From NCBI GenBank assembly GCA_938049795.1, contig CALLCD010000109.1, positions 1 through 5,619 of the forward strand: a stretch of 5,619 bases of DNA, written 5' to 3'. The notes below the pieces were generated by a model. It saw only the letters and a list, made by a program, of their open reading frames with translations, did no database searches and was not told the DNA's origin. Made by a program: the position numbers and the translations under genes. The first letter of the stretch is position 1. Each line of letters begins with the position of its first letter. Source of the stretch: an uncultured Hyphomonadaceae bacterium (lineage in GTDB: Bacteria > Pseudomonadota > Alphaproteobacteria > Caulobacterales > Hyphomonadaceae). Positions 1 through 5,134 of this stretch are shown here, piece by piece.

Positions 1-22
1 TCGCACAGATCAATCGAATCAT
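1..22 (-). CDS. Probable start of a further gene, 5' end only, runs off the left edge
   Basis: An ATG at 22-20 opens a frame reading M-I-R-L-I-C-A before the window ends. The case for a real start is the GGAG Shine-Dalgarno at 33-30, placed 7 nt upstream. The frame begins well past the ilv operon terminator, so it would be a separate transcription unit on the same strand. The visible residues (one Arg, then hydrophobic ones) would suit the beginning of a signal peptide or membrane segment, but seven codons cannot identify a product. The start codon sits exactly in the 3-nt loop of a 7-bp inverted repeat (13-29), which could affect translation or serve as an operator. It could still be a chance ATG. 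Confidence 0.4.
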
Positions 23-29
23 ATTCGAT
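13..29. repeat. 17-bp perfect inverted repeat centred on the candidate start codon
   Basis: The plus strand reads ATCGAAT-CAT-ATTCGAT, two perfect 7-nt arms with a 3-nt spacer. On the minus strand the spacer is the ATG of the candidate gene, and the 5' arm exactly fills the gap between its GGAG ribosome binding site and the ATG. No T-run follows on either strand, so it is not an intrinsic terminator. It may be an operator for a dimeric regulator or a weak hairpin presenting the start codon in its loop. The arms are AT-rich, so an RNA stem would be only marginally stable. Confidence 0.5.
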
Positions 30-53
30 CTCCGTGTAAGGGTTCACATTTGC

Positions 54-83
54 ATTCTACAATCGTGTCCTTCTGTCGTTCAC
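54..83 (-). promoter_or_regulatory. Weak candidate promoter for the gene leaving the left edge
   Basis: On the minus strand TAGAAT at 59-54 matches five of six bases of a TATAAT -10 box and is preceded by TTG (an extended -10 feel). About 18 nt upstream, GTGAAC at 83-78 is a poor -35 element. Initiation near 47 would leave a leader of about 25 nt before the ATG at 22. The AT-richer composition of 1-150 fits a promoter region, but the -35 match is weak and the call rests mainly on the -10 box. Confidence 0.22.
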
Positions 84-150
84 CCTAAGCGAAGAGTTCA
101 AAAAAGCACACCTCTAAGTTAAAGTTTTTGCAGTTCAGGGGGTTCGAGCC

Positions 151-186
151 AAAAAAATGGGCCGACCCCTGAGAAGTGATCGGCCC
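151..186 (-). terminator. Intrinsic terminator of the ilv operon
   Basis: Read on the minus strand, GGGCCGATC (186-178) pairs with GGTCGGCCC (167-159). This gives a 9-bp stem with one G-U pair and a 10-nt loop, followed after one base (position 158) by seven uninterrupted T (157-151). It lies 89 nt past the ilvC stop codon, which fits the end of the ilv transcript. The other strand has no T-run after the stem, so it looks unidirectional. The stretch between ilvC and this stem (187-275) shows no gene or other clear signal. Confidence 0.88.
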
Positions 187-275
187 GAATCGCTCGGTCT
201 GGAAAGGATGGTCGCGCGTTATATCTGCCGCACACGGAACACTACCGCATTACGAGCACGCGCAGGACCCGCACT

Positions 276-1295
276 CTAATTGCGCGCCTTGTCGACCAGC
301 CGGTCATTTTGCGCCCAGTGCATCATGCCGCGCAGTTTTTCGCCGACCTCTTCGATCAGATGATCATTCATCCGCGCGCGTTTGGCGTGGAAGCTTGGCG
401 CACCGGCCTGATTTTCGAGCACCCAGTTGCGCGCAAATGTGCCGTCCTGAATGTCAGTGAGAATTTTCTTCATCTCGCGCTTGGTCCGGCTATCGACCAC
501 GCGCGGACCGGAGACATATTCGCCATATTCGGCGGTGTTCGAGATCGAATAATTCATGTTCGCAATCCCGCCCTCATAGATCAGATCGACGATGAGTTTC
601 GTTTCGTGCAGGCATTCGAAATAAGCCATTTCCGGCGCATAGCCCGCCTCGACAAGCGTCTCGAACCCCGCCTTGATCAGTTCGACAATCCCGCCGCACA
701 GGACCGCCTGCTCGCCGAACAAATCGGTCTCCGTCTCTTCCTTGAAGCTCGTCTCGATGACGCCCGCGCGGGTGTTACCGATGGCTTTGGAGTAAGAGAG
801 AGCGACATCTTTTGCGGTGCCGGTTGCGTCCTGATGGATCGCGACGAGCCCCGGCAAGCCAAAGCCCATCTGGTATTGCGCGCGCAAAGTGTGGCCCGGG
901 CCTTTCGGCGCAGAGAGGGAAATATCGACCCCGTCCATCGGGCGGATGAGATTGTAGTGGATGTTAAATCCGTGTCCGAACATAATGTGTTGCCCCGCGC
1001 GGACATGCGGCTCGATCTCATTGGCCCAGAGCACGGCCTGCAACTCGTCAGGGATCAGGATCATCACCACATCGGCCCATTGGGTCGCCTCGGCCGGCGT
1101 CTTGACGGTCAGCCCTTCTGCCTCACATTTGGCCCGCGACTTGGACCCCTCCTGCAGTCCGACGCAAATGTCGGTCACACCGCTATCGCGCGCATTCAAC
1201 ACATGCGCATGCCCCTGCGAGCCATAGCCAATGACTGCCACTTTCTTAGATTTGATCAGCGCAAGGTCTGCGTCGTTTTCATAGTAGATGTTCAT
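276..1295 (-). CDS. ilvC: Ketol-acid reductoisomerase (NADP+), class I
   Basis: This cytosolic enzyme converts 2-acetolactate (or 2-aceto-2-hydroxybutyrate) to the dihydroxy acid by Mg-dependent alkyl migration and NADPH reduction, the second common step of branched-chain amino acid synthesis. The 339 residues match the short class I form. An N-terminal Rossmann domain carries GYGSQG at 23-28 and the cofactor loop VGLQEGSKS at 45-53. His108 lies in HGFNIH and Lys131 in APKGPGH. The helical C-terminal domain holds the metal ligands Asp191 and Glu195 (TDLFGEQ) and Glu227 and Glu231 (ECLHE), with Ser252 in NYSISNTAEYG, so the active site looks complete. Position 48 is Gln where Arg is usual, but both phosphate-binding serines (51, 53) remain, so NADPH use is expected. 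The start is the ATG 8 nt past the preceding stop; its GGAG (1310-1307) lies inside the end of the upstream lipoprotein gene, 11 nt from the ATG. It is the last gene of the operon. Confidence 0.97.
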   Translation of the reverse strand: MNIYYENDADLALIKSKKVAVIGYGSQGHAHVLNARDSGVTDICVGLQEGSKSRAKCEAEGLTVKTPAEATQWADVVMILIPDELQAVLWANEIEPHVRAGQHIMFGHGFNIHYNLIRPMDGVDISLSAPKGPGHTLRAQYQMGFGLPGLVAIHQDATGTAKDVALSYSKAIGNTRAGVIETSFKEETETDLFGEQAVLCGGIVELIKAGFETLVEAGYAPEMAYFECLHETKLIVDLIYEGGIANMNYSISNTAEYGEYVSGPRVVDSRTKREMKKILTDIQDGTFARNWVLENQAGAPSFHAKRARMNDHLIEEVGEKLRGMMHWAQNDRLVDKARN

Positions 1296-1303
1296 TTTGG
1301 GGG

Positions 1304-1900
1304 TTACTCCTGAGTATTTCCTGAATCTTCAATCCAGCTGTCTGGAAAAATCGAACGACCTCTATCAAGGACAATTAAGTGATGCTTACTTGCTGCTAAT
1401 TCCGTTTGGAATATGCACTCATAAGTGGGGTTAGCTTCAGACAATCTCACGACTGTGCTTATTTTAGAACCGGAACGGTCCGCATAAGAAACATGGTAAA
1501 TGGCGGAACCTCTGCTAAAGAACCCACTCCCATACCAGCCTGCCGTTCGTAAAGTATCTGATAAATCTCCGAGAACACTGGCGTACGGCTCTAATTCAAA
1601 ATCGTGATATTGGTCACCATTTACAAACACAGTGAAATAATTTGCCGTTCCGCCATTATAATCGACATGAAGCACCTCTTTAACACCGTCACCATCAAGA
1701 TCTATTTCACTGGTCCGACTGAGATAGCGCTGAGAAAACGTGTCCTTGTCACCTCCTGGATGACTAGACTTGGAAGCTTCTAAAGCAATAAACTCACATA
1801 CCGAAAGCTCAGTTTTATCAGAAGGATGTCGCTCCTGCGATAACCCTTTGCATCCTGCCACTAACAAAACAGTCGCTAATAGATGGCCACCAACACTCAC
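1304..1900 (-). CDS. Predicted lipoprotein of unknown function with an aspartate-rich calcium-type loop
   Basis: I do not recognise the family. The 198-residue product starts with a hydrophobic stretch ending in a lipobox, V-A-G-C with Cys17, predicting lipidation. Lys at +2 rather than Asp suggests outer-membrane sorting. The n-region has no Arg or Lys, which is unusual for a signal peptide. Residues 67-75 read DLDGDGVKE, a DxDxDG loop like those in FG-GAP/VCBS or EF-hand-like calcium sites. Cys35 and Cys162 could form a disulfide in the periplasm. The GTG start at 1900 overlaps the ilvN stop in a GTGA junction, with a purine-rich GGGGGAGAGAAGG just upstream, so translation is probably coupled. 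The stop (TAA 1306-1304) lies 8 nt before ilvC. GC content is about 43% in a sampled stretch against about 60% in ilvN, and codons such as TTA and ATA are common, indicating recent acquisition. No biosynthetic role is evident; co-transcription with ilv genes may be incidental. Confidence 0.75.
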   Translation of the reverse strand: MSVGGHLLATVLLVAGCKGLSQERHPSDKTELSVCEFIALEASKSSHPGGDKDTFSQRYLSRTSEIDLDGDGVKEVLHVDYNGGTANYFTVFVNGDQYHDFELEPYASVLGDLSDTLRTAGWYGSGFFSRGSAIYHVSYADRSGSKISTVVRLSEANPTYECIFQTELAASKHHLIVLDRGRSIFPDSWIEDSGNTQE

Positions 1901-2451
1901 CCCTTCTCTCCCCCGCGCTTGATGCTCAGCACGCCGGTGCGCGACAGTTCGACCAAGCCGAGCGGGCGCATCAGTTCGCGGAACTGGTCGATCTTGTCGC
2001 TGGCGCCGGTCAGTTCGAAGATGAAGCTGGCGGTGCCTGTGTCGATGACATTGGCGCGGAAAATCTCGGCAATGCGCAGCGCTTCGACGCGTTTTTCGCC
2101 AGTACCCGACACTTTGAACAGAGCCAGTTCGCGCTCGACGCCGCGTTTGGATTTCGTAATGTCGATCACTTGCCCGACAGGTACGAGCCGCAAGAGCTGC
2201 GCTTCGATCTGTTCGAGCGTGTGCGGTGTGCCGGAGGTGACAATGGTGATGCGCGAGCGGTGGCGCGTCTCGTCCACTTCGGCCACGGTCAGGCTCTCGA
2301 TATTGTAGCCGCGCGCAGAGAACAGCCCGACAACGCGCGCCAGCACGCCGGGCTCATTGTCCACCATCACGGCGAGGGTGCGCCGCTCGACCTCTTCGTC
2401 CGTATGGGACATATCATATGCGCTTGGCGGGCTCGTGTCCGGCTCAGTCAT
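1897..2451 (-). CDS. ilvN: Acetolactate synthase small (regulatory) subunit
   Basis: This is the regulatory subunit that binds the catalytic large subunit, raises its activity and confers feedback inhibition by valine. An N-terminal ACT domain (about 24-100 from this start) contains RRTLAVMVDNEPGVLARV and the motif GLFSARGYNIESLTVA; the Asn-Glu-Pro-Gly-Val segment belongs to the valine-binding site in characterised homologues. The C-terminal ALS small-subunit domain (about 105-180) includes RAEIFRAN-like and GxxSFIFELTG segments. The length of 184 residues is slightly more than the usual 160-175 because of a variable N-terminal tail. The start is uncertain: ATG at 2451 overlaps the upstream stop (ATGACTGA), ATG at 2460 and 2481 lie further inside the upstream gene, and ATG at 2412 gives the shortest form; none has a strong Shine-Dalgarno. 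It is unusual in being separated from its large subunit by another gene. It is also called ilvH; which name applies depends on nomenclature. Confidence 0.96.
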   Translation of the reverse strand: MTEPDTSPPSAYDMSHTDEEVERRTLAVMVDNEPGVLARVVGLFSARGYNIESLTVAEVDETRHRSRITIVTSGTPHTLEQIEAQLLRLVPVGQVIDITKSKRGVERELALFKVSGTGEKRVEALRIAEIFRANVIDTGTASFIFELTGASDKIDQFRELMRPLGLVELSRTGVLSIKRGGEKG

Positions 2452-3094
2452 CTTCGTCATTCTCGTCCGCTTTGAACACATAGGGCCGGTTGCTTTGCAG
2501 CTCGGCGCGCAGCACGCTGGTTAAGCGGCGCGCTTCATCCTGATGGGTTTTGCGCTGGCGATTGTAGCGCCCGACAATCTCGTCGCGCTGGCGCGGGTCA
2601 AGATGGGCCTGCAATTCGGACACGACCAGCCGTCGGCAGCGATTGATAAATTCCGGATTGCCAGCATGGGGCGGCTCAATGCCCTTTAGCTCGAGATGCG
2701 CAAAAATCATGGCTTCGAGAATGGGCGGGCGCGAGCCGCGAAAAGCCGCTTCCTTGTGCGTGCCCTTTTTATGCTCATCAATATTGGGGAAAAACATCCG
2801 CCCGCGATCGGCCAGTGCGGACAATTCCTGGGCCACGCGCAACCGGTCCTCGCCAAAGGTCAGCGTGCGCGTCGTCGCGGCCACCCCTTCGGCTTCGGCC
2901 AACGCATTGATCGCTTCATCGCCCCAGGCAAGGCTCGCTTCATCGAGGCGTTGGCGCAGCGTTTCTTTGAGGATTTTGCGCTGCTTGCGCGTTTCTCGAC
3001 TGGAGAAATACGCCCCGAACAAGGCCACAATCGCCGAGACGCCCGCCACAACCGCCTCGCGGTGCTGATTAAGCAGACCGATAATATCGTCCAT
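2444..3094 (-). CDS. Single-pass membrane protein of unknown function inside the ilv operon
   Basis: I do not recognise this 216-residue protein. Residues 14-30 (AVVAGVSAIVALFGAYF) form one transmembrane segment, preceded by acidic DD and followed by a basic cluster (33-40, RETRKQRK), so the large C-terminal part should face the cytoplasm. Residues 34-70 look like a charged, Ala/Glu/Leu-rich helix, possibly coiled coil. A segment reading LSALADRGRMFFPN recalls uncharacterised alphaproteobacterial membrane proteins, from memory only. The C-terminus is very acidic (DENDEDD). I chose ATG 3094 because GGGAGG (3106-3101) lies 6 nt upstream and the protein then begins just before the membrane segment. 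An ATG at 3157 overlapping the large-subunit stop (TGATG) would add 21 basic residues but has poorer ribosome binding. Its 3' end overlaps the start of ilvN, suggesting translational coupling. GC content resembles its neighbours, so the insertion is older than the lipoprotein gene. A link to acetolactate synthase is not shown by sequence. Confidence 0.82.
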   Translation of the reverse strand: MDDIIGLLNQHREAVVAGVSAIVALFGAYFSSRETRKQRKILKETLRQRLDEASLAWGDEAINALAEAEGVAATTRTLTFGEDRLRVAQELSALADRGRMFFPNIDEHKKGTHKEAAFRGSRPPILEAMIFAHLELKGIEPPHAGNPEFINRCRRLVVSELQAHLDPRQRDEIVGRYNRQRKTHQDEARRLTSVLRAELQSNRPYVFKADENDEDD

Positions 3095-3100
3095 CCCGAA

Positions 3101-3106
3101 CCTCCC
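3101..3106 (-). promoter_or_regulatory. Ribosome binding site deciding the membrane protein start
   Basis: GGGAGG on the minus strand lies 6 nt upstream of ATG 3094, a near-ideal Shine-Dalgarno. It favours this start over the in-frame ATG at 3157 that overlaps the upstream stop codon. The resulting 62-nt gap (3095-3156) contains no clear hairpin or terminator. Confidence 0.75.
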
Positions 3107-3156
3107 AATCGTCGCGCCCCTGAGCCGCGGAGAAAAGGCTAGCACTCTCGGTCGCA

Positions 3157-4953
3157 TCACACCAGTTTCCGTCCTGCTTCGTCAATCTCGTCGCCGGTAA
3201 TTTCGGCCAAGATCATCTCATTGTGCGCCGCGCCCGAGGGGATCATGGGCAGGCAATTTTCGGCTTTGGTGACACGGCAATCAAAGATTACCGGACCGTC
3301 ATAGGCAATCATTTCCTCGATTTTGGCGTCAAGTTCGGCGGGCGTGTCGCAGACAATGCCATGTCCGCCATAGGCTTCGGCGAGTTTGACGAAGTCCGGC
3401 AGGGCTTCGGAATAGGAGTGCGAATAGCGCTCGCCATGCAAGAGCTGTTGCCATTGGCGCACCATGCCCATCCACTCATTGTTGAGAATGAAAATCTTGA
3501 TCGGCAATTTGTGCTGCACGGCGGTGGACATTTCTTGCATCACCATTTGCACGCTGGCCTCGCCCGCAATGTCGATGACGAGCGCGTCGGGGTGGGCCGC
3601 CTGCACACCAATCGCCGCCGGTAAGCCATAGCCCATCGTGCCCAGCCCGCCAGAGGTCATCCAGCGGTTTGGCGCTTCGAAATGATAATGCTGGGCAGCC
3701 CACATCTGATGCTGGCCAACTTCGGTGGTGATATAAGTGTCGCGGGATTTGGTCAGCTCATAGAGCCGTTCAATGGCATATTGCGGTTTGATCTCGTTCT
3801 GGCTTGGCTCATAGCCGAAACAGTCTTTTGCGCGCCAGACTTCAATCTCGGCTTTCCATTTATCCAGAGATGGCGGCTTGGTTTTGGAGACAGTCCAGCC
3901 CGCAAGCAATGCGGTCAGCGCTTCGGCGCAATCGGCAATGATCGGCAGGTCTACCGGCACAATTTTGTTCACCGATGACGGGTCAATGTCGATATGGATT
4001 TTCCGCGAGCCGGGCGAGAACGCGTCGATGCGCCCCGTCACACGGTCATCAAACCGCGCGCCGACGCAAATCATCAGGTCGCAATCATGCATGGCATTGT
4101 TGGCTTCATAGCTGCCATGCATGCCTAACATGCCAAGCCAGTCTGAGTGGGACGCTGGAAATGCGCCAAGCCCCATCAGGGTCGAGGTGACCGGAAAGCC
4201 CGTCGCCGCCTGAAGCTCGCGCAAGGCCTCGCTCGCTGCCGGACCGGAATTGATTACCCCGCCGCCCGTATAGAAGACAGGGCGCTTGGCCGCTTTCATC
4301 ATCTGCACCGCTTTTGCAATTGCAGACGGGTCGGGCATGGTTTTGGGCTGATAGGTCGGCAGGCTGACGCTCTCCTTGCCATGATAGGTGCCGGTGGCAA
4401 ACTGGACATCTTTGGGAATGTCGATCACCACGGGGCCGGGTCTTCCGGACGTTGCGACATGGAACGCCTCATGGATCGTGGTTGCGAGGTCTTCGACATC
4501 CATGACGAGATGATTGTACTTCGCGCAGCACCTTGTAATGCCTACCGTGTCGCATTCCTGAAACGCGTCGGTGCCGATCAAATGGCTGGGCACTTGCCCT
4601 GTGATCACGACCATCGGGATCGAATCCATCATCGCGTCGGCAATGGGCGTCACCATATTGGTCGCCCCTGGGCCCGATGTGACGAGCGCCACCCCGCACC
4701 CGCCGGTCGAGCGCGCATAGCCTTCGGCGGCATGGCCTGCGCCTTGCTCGTGGCGGACGAGGATATGCTCGATCGACTGGCCGTCTTCGCTGTGGAGCGC
4801 GTCATAGATCGGCAGCACCGCCCCGCCCGGATAGCCGAACATCACCTCGACCCCCTGCTCCTTGAGCGCACGGATCACCATTTGCGCGCCCGTCATGGTT
4901 TGCGCCTTTTTGCCAGTTTTGCTCGCGGGTTTGGTGGGGGTCGCCGTGGTCAT
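3157..4953 (-). CDS. ilvB: Acetolactate synthase large (catalytic) subunit, biosynthetic
   Basis: This thiamine-diphosphate (ThDP), Mg and FAD-dependent enzyme condenses two pyruvates to 2-acetolactate, or pyruvate with 2-oxobutyrate, the committed step of valine, leucine and isoleucine synthesis. The 598 residues include a lysine-rich tail (1-20), the N-terminal pyrimidine-binding domain with FGYPGGAVLPIYD (39-51) and catalytic Glu69 in RHEQGAGHAAEGYAR, then SGPGATN, GQVPSHLIGTDAFQE (herbicide-site region), the central domain with PKDVQ, TGGG and GARFDDRVTG, and the C-terminal pyrophosphate domain. There the Mg motif reads GEAS at 464-467 and Asn-Asn at 491-492, with the standard 24-residue spacing but Glu and Ala replacing the usual Asp-Gly. 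I know this variant from alphaproteobacterial synthases. MVRQWQQLLH carries the conserved active-site Trp. I chose ATG 4953 (GAGGAG at 4965-4960, spacing 6) over the adjacent in-frame TTG 4956. Expression is controlled by the attenuator upstream. ilvI or ilvG naming is possible. Confidence 0.97.
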   Translation of the reverse strand: MTTATPTKPASKTGKKAQTMTGAQMVIRALKEQGVEVMFGYPGGAVLPIYDALHSEDGQSIEHILVRHEQGAGHAAEGYARSTGGCGVALVTSGPGATNMVTPIADAMMDSIPMVVITGQVPSHLIGTDAFQECDTVGITRCCAKYNHLVMDVEDLATTIHEAFHVATSGRPGPVVIDIPKDVQFATGTYHGKESVSLPTYQPKTMPDPSAIAKAVQMMKAAKRPVFYTGGGVINSGPAASEALRELQAATGFPVTSTLMGLGAFPASHSDWLGMLGMHGSYEANNAMHDCDLMICVGARFDDRVTGRIDAFSPGSRKIHIDIDPSSVNKIVPVDLPIIADCAEALTALLAGWTVSKTKPPSLDKWKAEIEVWRAKDCFGYEPSQNEIKPQYAIERLYELTKSRDTYITTEVGQHQMWAAQHYHFEAPNRWMTSGGLGTMGYGLPAAIGVQAAHPDALVIDIAGEASVQMVMQEMSTAVQHKLPIKIFILNNEWMGMVRQWQQLLHGERYSHSYSEALPDFVKLAEAYGGHGIVCDTPAELDAKIEEMIAYDGPVIFDCRVTKAENCLPMIPSGAAHNEMILAEITGDEIDEAGRKLV

Positions 4954-4959
4954 CAATCA

Positions 4960-4965
4960 CTCCTC
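4960..4965 (-). promoter_or_regulatory. Ribosome binding site of the acetolactate synthase large subunit
   Basis: GAGGAG on the minus strand is 6 nt upstream of ATG 4953 and only 3 nt upstream of TTG 4956, which decides for the ATG start. It lies just after the attenuator T-run, so translation begins only on transcripts that read through. Confidence 0.8.
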
Positions 4966-4979
4966 AAAAAGTTACGGCC

Positions 4980-5005
4980 AAAGAAAAAGGCTCCCTTGGG
5001 AGCCT
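4980..5005 (-). terminator. Attenuator terminator in the ilv leader
   Basis: AGGCTCCC (5005-4998) and GGGAGCCT (4995-4988) form a perfect GC-rich stem, 7 bp with a CAAG loop or 8 bp if the inner pair is counted. It overlaps and is followed by the T-rich run TTTTTCTTT (4988-4980). It sits between the leader peptide and the large-subunit gene, in the same transcript, so it must be bypassed for operon expression. Part of its 5' arm and loop (5002-4993) can pair instead with 5037-5024, giving a possible antiterminator. Confidence 0.9.
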
Positions 5006-5021
5006 CGAATGTCGTGCGCCT

Positions 5022-5047
5022 GTCTCCAGCCAAAGGGCCGGGCAGAC
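5022..5047 (-). promoter_or_regulatory. First leader hairpin of the ilv attenuator (antiterminator-sequestering)
   Basis: GTCT (5047-5044) pairs with AGAC (5025-5022). Inside, after a 2-nt GC bulge, CCGGCC (5041-5036) pairs with GGCTGG (5031-5026) around a CTTT loop. The hairpin begins 1 nt after the leader peptide stop codon, so a ribosome stalled on the Ile-Val-Val-Leu-Val codons would cover or melt its 5' arm. That would free 5037-5024, which can pair with the terminator 5' arm. When the leader is fully translated and the ribosome leaves, this hairpin re-forms and the terminator wins. Pairings are drawn by eye; no folding energies were computed. Confidence 0.65.
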
Positions 5048-5048
5048 G

Positions 5049-5090
5049 CTACATCACAAGTACGACAATGTTCAGGTACATAATAAGCAT
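5049..5090 (-). CDS. Branched-chain amino acid leader peptide (ilv attenuation), 13 aa
   Basis: The short frame encodes MLIMYLNIVVLVM and ends at TAG 5051-5049. Eight of 13 residues are Leu, Ile or Val, with an uninterrupted Ile-Val-Val-Leu-Val run at codons 8-12, immediately followed by two leader hairpins, the second an intrinsic terminator. This is the hallmark of ribosome-mediated transcription attenuation of ilv operons in proteobacteria: shortage of charged branched-chain tRNAs stalls the ribosome and favours antitermination. The start could be ATG 5090, directly next to TTAGGA with no spacer, or ATG 5081 (codon 4), which has the same AGGA at a better 9-nt distance and would give a 10-residue peptide retaining the regulatory run. 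Upstream, the frame is closed by the miaA stop codon. Confidence 0.88.
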   Translation of the reverse strand: MLIMYLNIVVLVM

Positions 5091-5105
5091 TCCTAAGTTG
5101 GCTGA

Positions 5106-5134
5106 GGCATAACTTGCCTTTCATCCCCCGTCAA
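5106..5134 (-). promoter_or_regulatory. Candidate ilv operon promoter overlapping the end of miaA
   Basis: On the minus strand TTGACGG (5134-5128) perfectly matches the TTGACGS -35 element described for Caulobacter housekeeping promoters. GTTATGCC (5113-5106), 14 nt further on, partly matches its GCTANAWC -10 element. A start of transcription near 5099 would leave a very short 5' leader before the attenuator peptide, as attenuators usually have. The -35 box lies within the last codons of miaA, so the operon can be transcribed independently of it. The -10 match is only moderate. Confidence 0.5.

Noticed and set aside
131..157. GGGTTCGAGCC resembling a tRNA T-arm or a tRNA-type attachment site
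   Set aside because: The bases flanking the loop do not form the 5-bp T stem (GGGGG against CAAAA), and no anticodon arm, D arm or acceptor stem is present.
176..460. A 94-codon plus-strand frame starting in the ilv terminator
   Set aside because: It begins inside the terminator stem, overlaps the 3' end of ilvC in antisense, and has a low-information Arg/His/Cys-rich translation.
309..1313. A 334-codon open frame on the plus strand, antisense to ilvC
   Set aside because: It is a mirror of the ilvC codon bias; the opposite strand encodes an intact, motif-complete reductoisomerase, and the antisense translation is Arg/His/Asp-rich with no recognisable domain or ribosome site.
1296..1400. Internal promoter or terminator just upstream of ilvC
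   Set aside because: TTGATA and TTGTCC hexamers occur on the minus strand but have no -10 partner at 16-18 nt, and no GC-rich hairpin with a T-run is present; ilvC most simply belongs to the operon transcript.
3095..3156. N-terminal extension of the membrane protein from ATG 3157 overlapping the large-subunit stop
   Set aside because: Possible by the TGATG overlap, but ATG 3094 has a far better Shine-Dalgarno (GGGAGG, 6 nt) and gives a protein beginning just before its membrane segment.
4147..5112. A 321-codon plus-strand open frame antisense to the synthase gene and its leader
   Set aside because: It covers a conserved gene and the attenuator, has a highly basic His/Arg-rich translation typical of shadow frames, and no start signals.
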